DNA from: Microbispora sp. H13382 | Lineage (GTDB): Bacteria > Actinomycetota > Actinomycetes > Streptosporangiales > Streptosporangiaceae | DNA: 64,000 nucleotides | Direction of reading: 5' to 3' | NCBI RefSeq assembly: GCF_014161445.1 | Contig: NZ_JABBXA010000005.1 | Span: forward strand, 423,216-487,215 | Part shown: positions 53,360 to 61,911 of the stretch, piece by piece | Numbering within the stretch: the stretch's first letter is position 1 | Layout of the letters: each line of letters begins with the position of its first letter | Program-made: the position numbers and the translations under genes | The notes under the pieces: model-generated | What the model was told of the DNA's origin: nothing | Seen by the model: the letters and a program-made list of their open reading frames with translations, nothing else | Database searches by the model: none

Positions 53360-54016
53360 TCAGCCGCCGGGACGTACCAGGCCGCTCTCGTAGGCCAGGA
53401 TGACGAGCTGGACCCGGTCACGGACGTCCAGCTTGGCGATGGCCCTGGCGACGTGGGTCTTGGCGGTCAGGGGGCTGATGACGAGGCGCTCGGCGATCTC
53501 GCCGTTGGACAGGCCGAGCGCGACGAGCCGCACCACTTCCCGCTCACGGGTGGTGAGGGCGTCCAGCCGCTGCCCGGCGTCGGGCGCGAGGTCCTGCCGC
53601 CGGGCGAACCGTTCGATGACGCGGCGGGTGACCCCGGGAGACAGGAGCGCGTCTCCGGCGGCCACGGCGGTCACCGCGCGGCGCAGCTCGGCCGGTTCGA
53701 CGTCCTTGGTCAGGAAACCGCTGGCTCCGGCGCGCAGCGCGGCGAACACGTGCTCGTCGGTGTCGAAGGTGGTGAGGATGACGACCCGGCAGTCCTGGCC
53801 CGTGACGATGCTCCGGGTGGCCGTGATGCCGTCCGTCCCCGGCATGCGGATGTCCATGAGGACGAGGTCCGGGCGGATGCTCGCGGCCAGCCGTACGGCC
53901 TCGGCGCCGTCGGCGGCCTCCCCGACGACGGCCACGTCCCGCGAGCGGGCCAGCAGGCTGCGGAAGCCGGCCCGTACGAGCGCCTGGTCGTCGGCGAGGA
54001 GCACTTTGATCGTCAC
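53360..54016 (-). CDS. NarL/FixJ-type response regulator
   Basis: 218 aa from GTG 54016, whose GTGA overlaps the kinase stop. Receiver: LLADDQALVRAGFRSLL, phospho-acceptor Asp55 in LVLMDIRMPGTDG, GFLTKDVEPAE. LuxR HTH at the C-terminus: LTTREREVVRLVALGLSNGEI, LTAKTHVARAIAKLDVRDR. It converges with the Gfo/Idh gene after a 10-base gap. Resembles the regulator at 11700 but is a separate pair. Confidence 0.92.
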   Translation of the reverse strand: MTIKVLLADDQALVRAGFRSLLARSRDVAVVGEAADGAEAVRLAASIRPDLVLMDIRMPGTDGITATRSIVTGQDCRVVILTTFDTDEHVFAALRAGASGFLTKDVEPAELRRAVTAVAAGDALLSPGVTRRVIERFARRQDLAPDAGQRLDALTTREREVVRLVALGLSNGEIAERLVISPLTAKTHVARAIAKLDVRDRVQLVILAYESGLVRPGG

Positions 54017-55167
54017 TCCGCCGAGCCTGCCACAGGGATCTCGGCCCTCACGGCGAAGCCCCGGGGCGCCGGACCGGCGGTGAGCGTGCCGCCGAGGGCG
54101 CGTATCCGCTCGCGCATGCCGGTGAGGCCGTTCCCCTCGGTGACGCCGCCGCCGGAGGGGTCGCCCTTGCCGTTGTCGGCGATCTCGACCGTGATCGATC
54201 GCGGGTGGCGGCCGACCGTCACCTCGGCCATGGTCGCCCCCGAGTGCCTGAGCGTGTTGGCGAGGGCCTCCTGCACGATGCGGTGGACCGCGACGGAGGC
54301 GGTCGCGGGGATCGTGGACAGGTCCCCGTGCTCGTGGAGGGTGACGTCGAGCCCGGCGGCGCGGGCGTCGGCGACGAGCACGCCGATGGAGGACGCGTCG
54401 GGCTGGGGCTCGGTGCCGGCGGGGCCCTCCCGCAGGACGGCGATGAGCGCGTTGAGGTCCTTCATCGCCCGGTTCCTGACGTCCTGGGCCAGGCCCAGGG
54501 CGGCGGCGGCCTCGGCCGGCTCCTCCCGCAGGGTGTCGGCGGCGACGTTGAGGTGGACGCCGACGACGGCCAGAGTGTGGGCGACGATGTCGTGCACCTC
54601 GCGCGCGACGCTCAGGCGCTCCTCCGCGGCGCGGGCGCGGTATTCGGCCTCGCGCAGCAGGTCGCGCCGGCGCAGCGACGTGGCGTAGGCGAGCCCCGCG
54701 GCGACGAGGGCCGCGAGCAGCAGCCCCTCGCCGAGGGTGTGCATGAGATACCGGACGAGGTTTCTGTCGATGATCAACCGGGCGTCGACGGCGGAGTAGA
54801 CGAGCTGGGCGACGCCGACGGCGACCACCCAGCGCGGGCGGGAGGCGGTGGCCGCGGTGAAGTACGCGGCCGCCACCGGCCAGATCCACCCGGCGGGCGA
54901 GGGATGCCCCAGGTGGTAGGCGAAGACGGCGGCGACCGACAGCAGCAGCACGGGCATCGGCCACCGGCGCCGGACGAGCAGGAGCGCGCCGAGGAACAGC
55001 GCGACAGGGATGACGCCGTCCCACGGCTGTCGCACCCCGGTGGCGAGGGCGACGGCCACGAAGAGGACCACGGTGAGAGCGGCGAGCGCGACGTCGGCGA
55101 TCCAGCCGGTCTGGCGAACCGGGGCGGCCGGGTGGGCGGAGGCGGGCACTGTGTGCGATGCGGCCAT
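54013..55167 (-). CDS. NarL-type sensor histidine kinase
   Basis: 384 aa from ATG 55167. Four or five membrane helices occupy residues 24-165 (VALAALTVVLFVAVALATG, GVIPVALFLGALLLV, MPVLLLSVAAVFAYHLG and others). The dimerisation box is SVAREVHDIVAHTLAVVGVH with His192, and the ATPase domain contains IVQEALANTLRHSG, VEIADNGKGDPSGGG and GNGLTGMRERIRALGG. It passes phosphate to the overlapping regulator. The signal is unknown. Confidence 0.92.
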   Translation of the reverse strand: MAASHTVPASAHPAAPVRQTGWIADVALAALTVVLFVAVALATGVRQPWDGVIPVALFLGALLLVRRRWPMPVLLLSVAAVFAYHLGHPSPAGWIWPVAAAYFTAATASRPRWVVAVGVAQLVYSAVDARLIIDRNLVRYLMHTLGEGLLLAALVAAGLAYATSLRRRDLLREAEYRARAAEERLSVAREVHDIVAHTLAVVGVHLNVAADTLREEPAEAAAALGLAQDVRNRAMKDLNALIAVLREGPAGTEPQPDASSIGVLVADARAAGLDVTLHEHGDLSTIPATASVAVHRIVQEALANTLRHSGATMAEVTVGRHPRSITVEIADNGKGDPSGGGVTEGNGLTGMRERIRALGGTLTAGPAPRGFAVRAEIPVAGSAE

Positions 55168-55340
55168 GCGAGGCCTTTCCCGAGGGGACTGGTGACGCCG
55201 TAACGCTAGGCCGGGCCGCGTCCGCGCCGCGTCGTCCGGCCACAGGCACCTCGCGCCTTCTCCGTCCGGGGTACGGCTACTCCGCCGGGAGTATTCCGGC
55301 TTCGCGGAGACCTGACGCGGGCGAGCCTGTAAACGAAAGC

Positions 55341-55372
55341 GGGTGCCCCGCGACTCGCGTCACGGGGCACCC
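55341..55372 (-). terminator. terminator of the WxL-like gene
   Basis: GGGTGCCCCG (55341-55350) and CGGGGCACCC (55363-55372) form a perfect 10-bp stem with a 12-base loop, about 30 bases past the stop of the minus-strand gene at 55404. Confidence 0.7.
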
Positions 55373-55403
55373 CGGGTGAATCAGATCGGTGCCTGCCGCC
55401 GGT

Positions 55404-56024
55404 TCAGGACTGGTTGAACAGCGAAAGGGTCAGGGTGGAGTGGTACTCGCCGGCGGCGACGTCGACGGAGGTGCGCAGGGCGAGGTCGGCGTTGACCTGC
55501 GAGGTGCCGATCTCGTCGGCGGAGTTGGCGGTCGAGACCAGCAGCTCCTGGCCCTCCAGACCCACGGCGGGGGCTCCGGTGCCGTCGGAGACGACACTGG
55601 AGACCGGCTCACCGGCTGAGACCGCGCCGGTGGAGGAGTCGCTCAGCAGGCGCGGCTTCCAGCCGAGGTATTCGGGGCCGATGGTCTTGGCCGGGTCGCC
55701 GGAGGCGACGAACTGGCTCGCCTGGCCCACGACCGCCCAGTACTCGCCGGCGGGGATCTCCTCGGGGGTGCGGGTGTCGGTCACCGTGACCGTCGGCAGG
55801 GTGCCGGTGAACTGGCGGGCGGCGGCGTCGGAGCCGCTCTCCTGCAGGGACACCCCGTTGTTGTCGGCCACGGTCATCGACAGCTGACCGGGAGTGGTGG
55901 TGGGCTCGATGTTCACCGACACGTCGATGCCGCTGCCGGGATCGTCGGCCAGCGCGGGAGTGGCCACGCCGGCGAGGGTGAGGCCGAGCACCGACGCGGC
56001 GAGCGCGGTCCTGTTGATTTTCAT
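55404..56024 (-). CDS. secreted WxL-domain-like protein
   Basis: 206 aa from ATG 56024. Signal peptide NRTALAASVLGLTLAGVATPALA. The mature part is acidic and beta-rich: IEPTTTPGQLSMTVADNNGV, TLPTVTVTDTRTPEEIPAGEYWAV, and an ending GEYHSTLTLSLFNQS like the C-terminal strand of WxL or DUF916-linked cell-surface domains (V-A-G-E-Y-x-x-T-L-T-L). No Trp-x-Leu pair is seen at the usual place, so the name is by overall likeness. It follows the giant ThuA protein on the same strand but behind a terminator. Likely a wall-associated or secreted binding protein. Confidence 0.65.
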   Translation of the reverse strand: MKINRTALAASVLGLTLAGVATPALADDPGSGIDVSVNIEPTTTPGQLSMTVADNNGVSLQESGSDAAARQFTGTLPTVTVTDTRTPEEIPAGEYWAVVGQASQFVASGDPAKTIGPEYLGWKPRLLSDSSTGAVSAGEPVSSVVSDGTGAPAVGLEGQELLVSTANSADEIGTSQVNADLALRTSVDVAAGEYHSTLTLSLFNQS

Positions 56025-56051
56025 GTGATCATTCGCTCCATCTATGAGGGG

Positions 56052-56085
56052 CGGGGCCGGCCGGCTGTTCGGCCGGCCGGCCCCG
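56052..56085 (-). terminator. hairpin downstream of the ThuA mega-protein gene
   Basis: CGGGGCCGGCCGG (56052-56064) and CCGGCCGGCCCCG (56073-56085) make a perfect 13-bp GC stem with an 8-base loop, about 85 bases past the stop of the large gene and before the WxL-like start. Confidence 0.7.
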
Positions 56086-56168
56086 GTTGAGCTACGGCGG
56101 TGTCCTCGTCGTGGGGACCGTGGTCACCGCCGGTGCGGCCGGCGGCAGCCGGCCGCGGGGTGAGCGGC

Positions 56169-59100
56169 TCAGCGGCAGCCGGCCGCGGAGTAGGCCGCGT
56201 CGTAGGACGAGGTGACCTGCTTGCCGCCGATCGTCGCGGTCCCCTTCACGGTCACCGTGCCCGCGTCGATCTGGGCGGCCCGGGTGTTGAAGGACTGGTA
56301 GGCCTGCTTGCCCGGGGCCACATCCGCCACGGTCTTCTTGCCGAACGGGGTGTTCAGCTCGATCGTGGCCGGCGCGTCAGCGTTGTTGACGGCCGTGACC
56401 GCCAGATACGCCGAGGTGCCGATGCAGCGGGACGTGGCGGTAACGGTCAGCTTGACATCCGGCGAGTCCTTCGGGCCGCGGATGAGCGTGAAGTCGTCCA
56501 CGTCGAAGTTCGCCCCGGTGAACACCAGGTAGAGCTTCACGCTCCCGGAGGGGACGTTCGTGAGCGGCGTCGAGACGTCCGCGTACGACTCCCACCCGCC
56601 GGTGTTCGGCACGGTGACGCTGCCGAGCACGGGGCCGGTCGGTGAACCGGTCCTGATCTCGAAGCCGCCGCTGGGGTCGGGGGAGGCCACCCGGGCCGTG
56701 AACCGGGTGACGCCGGTGAGGTCCACGCCGTCGTACGCCGCCCAGTCGCCGGGGTTGACGTAGCCGAGCACGGTGCCGCCGTGCGCGGGGGCGTGGGGGT
56801 AGGTGTCGACGCCGTTCGCCTCGGTCCAGCTCTCGGCCTGGACGGTGACGTCGCCCTCCGCCGGGCCGAGCTCCTTGATACGGATGTTCCGGAACGCCAC
56901 CTCGTCGCCGTCGCCGTGGTTCTGGATGCCCACGTAGCCCTGCTGGAGGGACCGCTTCGGGTCGGTGTTGAGGAAGTCGTTGATCTTCACGCCGTTCAGG
57001 AAGATCTGCAGGCGTTCGCCCTCCACGCGGATCTCGTAGGTGTTCCACTGCCCCGGCGCGTTGAGCGCGGCGTCCCGGGCCTTGAGGTCCGCCGACTGGA
57101 AGCCGTAGACCGACCCGGTCGTCTTCTCCGGGGCGTCGGTGGCGTCGATCTGGATCTCGTAGCCGTTGTCGACCGCCGACCACGGGTCGTCCGAGGCGGG
57201 GAAGCCGACGAAGACGCCCGCGTTGTCGTCGCCGCGCATCTTCCAGTCGAGCTTGAGCGAGTAGGAGTGGAACTCCTTCGCCTTGTACCAGAACAGCCCT
57301 AGGCCGCCGTGGGAGGTCAGGGTGCCGTCGGCGTTGGTGAATCCGCCGGGCCCGGCCTGCTCCCAGCCGGTGGTGCTGCCGTTGTAGAGCGTCGTGTAGC
57401 CGGTCTCGGGACGGCAGTCGGCCTTGAGGTCGCCCATGGCGTACCTGATGCCGCCGAGCAGGTGCTGCCGGAACTCCGGCTCGGAGAACGAGGACGCCGT
57501 GTGCCCGCCGCCCGTGTAGAACGACCGGCCGCCCTGATACTCCTTGCACCAGGCGATCGGGTGGTCGTCGCCCATCTTCCCGCCCGAGTACGACTTCTCG
57601 TCGAGCGTGGCCAGCACGTGCGCGGTGCTGCGGGCGTTGGTCCGGTAGTCGTACCACTCGTCGGTGCGCGTCCACGTCGGCCCGAGGTGGGCGGTCGCCG
57701 GGTGCGCCCGGTCCTCCACCTTCACGGTCGCCTGCTGGACGGCGGGGTGGGAGGCGAACCACGCTCCGACCAGGCCGCCGTAGAACGGCCAGTCATACTC
57801 GGTGTCCGCCGCCGCGTGGATGCCGGCGTAGCCGCCGCCCGCCTTGACGTACGCCTCGAAGGCCGCCTGCTGGGCGTCGTTCAGCACGTCGCCCGTGGTG
57901 CTGAGGAACACCACGGCCTTGTACTTCGCCAGGTTCTCAGCGGTGAAGACGGCGGGGTCCTCGGTCGCGGTGACCTTGAAGCCCAGGTCCTTGATCGCCT
58001 GGACGCCCGCCGGGATCGAGTCGTGCCGGAAGCCGGCCGTACGGGAGAAGACCAGGACCTCGCCCTCGGCGCCGCCCGGGGCCGCCGTCGTCCACTTCTG
58101 CGCGGCGCGGCCGTCACACGTCCTGATGACGATCTGGGCGGGGTCGGTCGCGTCGAGGCACTTGCCCGACTGGGGGTTCTTGATGGTGCCGTCCGTGCCG
58201 ACGGTCCACATCTGCGCGCCGACGCCGGAGACGCAGTCCCAGATCTGCACCCGCGTGCCGTCGGCGGTGCCGCCGTTGGACACGTCGAGGCACTTGCCGA
58301 GCGAGCGGAGAGTGTTGCCGCTGACGGTCCAGACCTGCGCCCCGGTCCCGTTGCACTCGTACAGCTGCACCTTGGTGCCGTTGGCGGGGTCGGCGTTCGC
58401 GACGTCGAGGCACAGTCCGGCGGCGCCGACGATCGGTGCCGGGCTTGCGCCGGCCGGCGGCTCGGCCGTCAGCGTGAAGTCGTCCAGGTCGAACAGCGCG
58501 CCGTCGTGGCCCTGGAAGACCAGGAAGAGCTCGGTCGTCCCGGCCGGGGCGTTCGACAGCGGCGCGGACACGTCGGTGAACGTCTCCCAGCCGCCGGTGA
58601 CGGGCACGCTCACCTTGCCCAGCAGGGTGCCGGTCCGCGACCCCGCGCGCACCTCGAGGGTGCCGCCCTTCCCGCCGGAGGAGACACGGGCGGTGATCCC
58701 CTTGGCCTTGCTCAGTTCGTAGGGCTTGAAGGAGATCCAGTCGCCCGCGTTGATGTCACCCACGGTCTTGCCGCCGTGCGCATTGCTCTTCCCGATCGGG
58801 TTGACGCCCTGGGAGGCGGTGTAGTGCTCGGCCTGGCGGTGCCGCGGCTGCAGGATGTGCTGGGTGTGGGTGGTCAGCCCGCCCTTGTCGGTGTATTCGG
58901 CGTCGAACACCGCGAAGATGTTCGCCGCGTCGTCGTGCTCGCCGTCGACCGGGATGGTCAGCTCGCCCGAGCAGCCGGTCTTCGAGGAGATCTGGTGGCC
59001 GTGGCTGTCGTGGCCGAGCACGTAGGTCATCTTGACCTTCGCGCAGTCGATCTCGCCGTCCTCCGGGTCGGTGACCTTGATCGAGAAGGGGACCGGATCG

Positions 59101-60980
59101 CCCCACTGGAACAGGCTGCCTGCCACGGGCGTCTCGATGGTCACGGTCGGCGCGGTGTTGCCCGCCGTGACGACCACGCTCGCGCTGCCGCTGTTGCCCG
59201 CGGGGTCGCGCACGGTGAGCGTCGCGGTGTACGTGCCGTCCTTGTCGTACGTCTTGACCGGGTTCGCCTCGGTGGAGGTGGTGCCGTCGCCGAAGTCCCA
59301 GGCGTAGGTGAGCGTGGCGCCCTCGGGGTCGGCGGAGCCGGCCGAGGAGAACGTGACCGTGAGAGGCGTCTTGCCCGACGTCTTGTCGGCCTTGGCCACG
59401 GCGATCGGGGAACGGTCGCGGCCCTTGACGTACTCGAAGCGGTACAGCGCCGAGTTGGCGTCGCCGTTGAAGTAGCCGGTGCCGTAGTCGAGCACGTACA
59501 ACGCGCCGTCCGGGCCGAACGCCAGGTCCATCACCTGGGTGCCGGTCCAGGGGAAGTCCGCGATGTCGCCGCGTGTGCCGTCGGCCTTCACGTCGATCGC
59601 CTTGATCCACCTGCGGCCGAGCTCACCGGCGAAGAAGTGGCCGTCCAGGTCCTGCGGGAACTTGACCGCGGACTTCAGGTCGGCGTCGTAGCGGTAGACC
59701 GGCCCGCCCATCGGCGACTCGGAGCCGCCGCCGAACTCGGGCGGAGAGCCGGCGTCGCCGCCGTACCTGATCCACGCGGGCTGCGCGGGCGGCAGCGTGC
59801 GCTGCCCGGTGTTGCGCGGGGAGGCGTTGACCGGCCCGCCGGCGCAGTCGTACTTCGCTCCGGAGGGACCGGAGGGGAAGGTGAACTTGTTGTAGGTCTC
59901 GACCGAGGTGTTGGTGCCCGTGCAGTACGGCCAGCCGTAGTTGCCGGGGCGGGTGACGCGGTTGAACTCGACCTGGCCGCTCGGCCCGCGGTTGGCGTCC
60001 GTGGTGCCCGCGTCGGGACCGTAGTCGCCCACGTAGACCACGCCGGTGGCCTTGTCGACGCTGAGCCGGAACGGGTTGCGGAAGCCCATGGCGTAGATCT
60101 CGGGCCGCGTGTCCGGGGTGCCCGGCGGGAACAGGTTGCCCTCGGGGATGTCGTAGGTCCCGTCCGGCTTGACCTTGATGCGCAGGATCTTGCCGCGCAG
60201 GTCGTTGGTGTTGCCGGAGCTGCGCTGGGCGTCGTACGCCGGGTTGCGGTCGGGCCGCTCGTCGATGGGGGAGTAGCCCGACGAGTCGAAGGGGTTGCTG
60301 TCGTCGCCGGTCGACAGGTAGAGGTTGCCGTCGGCGTCGAAGTCCATGTCGCCGCCCACGTGGCAGCAGATGCCGCGGTCGGCCGGCACGTCGAGGATCT
60401 TGACTTCGCTGGACTTGTCCAGCGTCCAGTCGGGCTTGATCGTGAACCTGGACAGCCGGTTCACGCCCTTCCAGGCCGAGAAGTCGGACGCGGTGGCCGG
60501 GGCGTCGCCGTCGGGGGTGTCGAGGCGGGGGGCGTAGTAGAGGTAGACGAACCGGTTGGTCGCGAAGCCCGGGTCGGCCGCGATCCCCTGGAGGCCCTCC
60601 TCGTCGTGGGTGTAGACGTTCAGCGTGCCGACCACGGTGGTGTCGCCGCGGGCGTCGGTGCGCCGCAGGACTCCGTCACGCGCGGTGTGCAGCACCGACA
60701 GGTCGGGCAGCACGCTCATCGTCATCGGCTCGCCCATCTCGGCGACGCCCTTGGCCATCTCCACGCGCTGGTAGTCGGCGGCGTCGACGGGCGCCGTGTG
60801 TGCCTGGGCCGGCGCGGCCGGGGTGAGCACGGTCAGGCCCGGGAAGGCCAGGAGTAAGGCGCAGGTCTGCGCGATCCGTCTTCTTACGCGATCGGTCGGC
60901 CGCCTGGGGGGCATGGGCGGAGGTTCCCTTCGTCGGTGCGGTACGCCCGGCACGATCCCGGGCGCGCGACCCCGCTTCAC
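56169..60980 (-). CDS. giant secreted protein: sugar dehydrogenase propeller, PKD, CBM6, RICIN, ThuA and DUF1080
   Basis: 1603 aa from GTG 60980 (GAGGTGG just before); ATG 60914 would give a shorter lead. A signal peptide ends TPAAPAQA (about residue 60). Then: PQQ-dependent glucose/sorbosone dehydrogenase-like propeller (65-520; EEGLQGIAADPGF, CCHVGGDMDFDADGNLYLS, GFRNPFRLSVD), PKD (525-610; YAWDFGDGTTSTEANPVKTY), CBM6 (711-841), RICIN (847-965), ThuA (972-1183; FSRTAGFRHDSIPAGVQAI, GGGYAGIHAAADTEYDWPFY), DUF1080 (1193-1370; FVGFPASDDPWSAVDNGYEI), a second CBM6 (1378-1496) and an Ig-like end. ThuA/DUF1080 proteins take part in 3-keto-sugar metabolism. All parts lie in one uninterrupted frame. 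Confidence 0.88.
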   Translation of the reverse strand: MKRGRAPGIVPGVPHRRREPPPMPPRRPTDRVRRRIAQTCALLLAFPGLTVLTPAAPAQAHTAPVDAADYQRVEMAKGVAEMGEPMTMSVLPDLSVLHTARDGVLRRTDARGDTTVVGTLNVYTHDEEGLQGIAADPGFATNRFVYLYYAPRLDTPDGDAPATASDFSAWKGVNRLSRFTIKPDWTLDKSSEVKILDVPADRGICCHVGGDMDFDADGNLYLSTGDDSNPFDSSGYSPIDERPDRNPAYDAQRSSGNTNDLRGKILRIKVKPDGTYDIPEGNLFPPGTPDTRPEIYAMGFRNPFRLSVDKATGVVYVGDYGPDAGTTDANRGPSGQVEFNRVTRPGNYGWPYCTGTNTSVETYNKFTFPSGPSGAKYDCAGGPVNASPRNTGQRTLPPAQPAWIRYGGDAGSPPEFGGGSESPMGGPVYRYDADLKSAVKFPQDLDGHFFAGELGRRWIKAIDVKADGTRGDIADFPWTGTQVMDLAFGPDGALYVLDYGTGYFNGDANSALYRFEYVKGRDRSPIAVAKADKTSGKTPLTVTFSSAGSADPEGATLTYAWDFGDGTTSTEANPVKTYDKDGTYTATLTVRDPAGNSGSASVVVTAGNTAPTVTIETPVAGSLFQWGDPVPFSIKVTDPEDGEIDCAKVKMTYVLGHDSHGHQISSKTGCSGELTIPVDGEHDDAANIFAVFDAEYTDKGGLTTHTQHILQPRHRQAEHYTASQGVNPIGKSNAHGGKTVGDINAGDWISFKPYELSKAKGITARVSSGGKGGTLEVRAGSRTGTLLGKVSVPVTGGWETFTDVSAPLSNAPAGTTELFLVFQGHDGALFDLDDFTLTAEPPAGASPAPIVGAAGLCLDVANADPANGTKVQLYECNGTGAQVWTVSGNTLRSLGKCLDVSNGGTADGTRVQIWDCVSGVGAQMWTVGTDGTIKNPQSGKCLDATDPAQIVIRTCDGRAAQKWTTAAPGGAEGEVLVFSRTAGFRHDSIPAGVQAIKDLGFKVTATEDPAVFTAENLAKYKAVVFLSTTGDVLNDAQQAAFEAYVKAGGGYAGIHAAADTEYDWPFYGGLVGAWFASHPAVQQATVKVEDRAHPATAHLGPTWTRTDEWYDYRTNARSTAHVLATLDEKSYSGGKMGDDHPIAWCKEYQGGRSFYTGGGHTASSFSEPEFRQHLLGGIRYAMGDLKADCRPETGYTTLYNGSTTGWEQAGPGGFTNADGTLTSHGGLGLFWYKAKEFHSYSLKLDWKMRGDDNAGVFVGFPASDDPWSAVDNGYEIQIDATDAPEKTTGSVYGFQSADLKARDAALNAPGQWNTYEIRVEGERLQIFLNGVKINDFLNTDPKRSLQQGYVGIQNHGDGDEVAFRNIRIKELGPAEGDVTVQAESWTEANGVDTYPHAPAHGGTVLGYVNPGDWAAYDGVDLTGVTRFTARVASPDPSGGFEIRTGSPTGPVLGSVTVPNTGGWESYADVSTPLTNVPSGSVKLYLVFTGANFDVDDFTLIRGPKDSPDVKLTVTATSRCIGTSAYLAVTAVNNADAPATIELNTPFGKKTVADVAPGKQAYQSFNTRAAQIDAGTVTVKGTATIGGKQVTSSYDAAYSAAGCR

Positions 60981-61061
60981 AGATCCACCTCGGAAGCGGT
61001 GATCGCACCGAACGTAAGCTTCTTTTGCTGTGTTGTGAAGTTAGTTCGGTGAAAACTGGAT

Positions 61062-61087
61062 AACTTTCGCCGGGCAAAGCGAAAGTT
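61062..61087. promoter_or_regulatory. AACTTTCG/CGAAAGTT inverted repeat upstream of the giant gene
   Basis: AACTTTCG (61062-61069) and CGAAAGTT (61080-61087), a perfect 8-bp inverted repeat with a 10-base spacer, lie 82 bases upstream of the mega-protein start. The arms share seven or eight bases with the GAAACTTTC motif at 3075 and 41.3 kb. AT-rich sequence on its left is a likely promoter. Confidence 0.45.
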
Positions 61088-61154
61088 CCTGTGCCGGCCG
61101 ACGCCCTGGCGCAGACCGCGTGCCGTGATGGGTCTCCTGGGTAGCAACCCGGGC

Positions 61155-61889
61155 ATGGTCTCCCCAACGGCAGGACGGGTCGAGCGTCCGGTGATGTACC
61201 ACCACTGGTCCGACATCACCTTCATCCACTGGAGATATCCGCCCGGCATCGTGCAGGCGTTCCTGCCGGACGGGCTCACCGTCGACACCTACGAGGGGTC
61301 CGCGTACGTCGGGCTCACGCCGTTCCTGATGCGCGGCGTGCGGGCGCCCGGGCTGCCCCCGCTGCCGGGGCTGTCGCGCTTCCCCGAGACCAACGTGCGC
61401 ACCTACGCGCGGGACGCCCGGGGGCGGGGCGGCCTGTGGTTCCTGTCGCTGGACGCCGGGAACCTGCCCGCCGTGCTGGGCGCCCGGGCCGCGTACGGGC
61501 TGCCGTACTACTGGTCGGACATGTCCGTGACCGGTGCGGGGGAGCGGCGCCGCTACCGCTGCGGGCGCCGGTGGCCGGGCCCCTCCGGGGCGCGGTGCGA
61601 CGTCGACGTCGACCTCGGGGCCGCGCTGGGCGAGGCCGAGCGGGACGGGCTCGCGGACTTCCTCGTGGAGCGCTACCGGCTCTTCACGGTCGTCGCGGGC
61701 CGTCTGGTGACGGCGGAGGTGGAACACCCGCGCTGGCCTCTGCACCGTGCCCATGTGTCCGGACTGGAGCAGGGGCTGCTCGAGGCGGCCGGCCTGCCCG
61801 CGCCCGATCACGATCCGCTCGTGCACGCGTCTCCCGGTGTGCCCGTACGGGTCGGCATGTGGCGCCCGGCCGCCCGCCGCGCCGGCTGA
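61155..61889 (+). CDS. DUF2071 (YqjF-like) protein
   Basis: 244 aa from ATG 61155; GTG 61125 would add ten residues and no start has a good ribosome-binding site. RPVMYHHWSDITFIHWRYPP, AFLPDGLTVDTYEGSAYVGL, PETNVRTYARDARGRGGLWF, LPYYWSDM and VEHPRWPLHRAHV are the usual DUF2071 blocks, with an acetoacetate-decarboxylase-like fold of unknown function. It is divergent from the giant gene and converges on the dehydrogenase gene. Confidence 0.87.
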   Translation: MVSPTAGRVERPVMYHHWSDITFIHWRYPPGIVQAFLPDGLTVDTYEGSAYVGLTPFLMRGVRAPGLPPLPGLSRFPETNVRTYARDARGRGGLWFLSLDAGNLPAVLGARAAYGLPYYWSDMSVTGAGERRRYRCGRRWPGPSGARCDVDVDLGAALGEAERDGLADFLVERYRLFTVVAGRLVTAEVEHPRWPLHRAHVSGLEQGLLEAAGLPAPDHDPLVHASPGVPVRVGMWRPAARRAG

Positions 61890-61911
61890 GGTCCTTCCGC
61901 CGGGCGCGGGG

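Noticed and set aside
11700..54016. The two NarL-type kinase/regulator pairs as a recent duplication
   Set aside because: Shared stretches such as LLADDQALVRAG are standard in the family; the kinases differ throughout their membrane parts, so they are ordinary paralogues.
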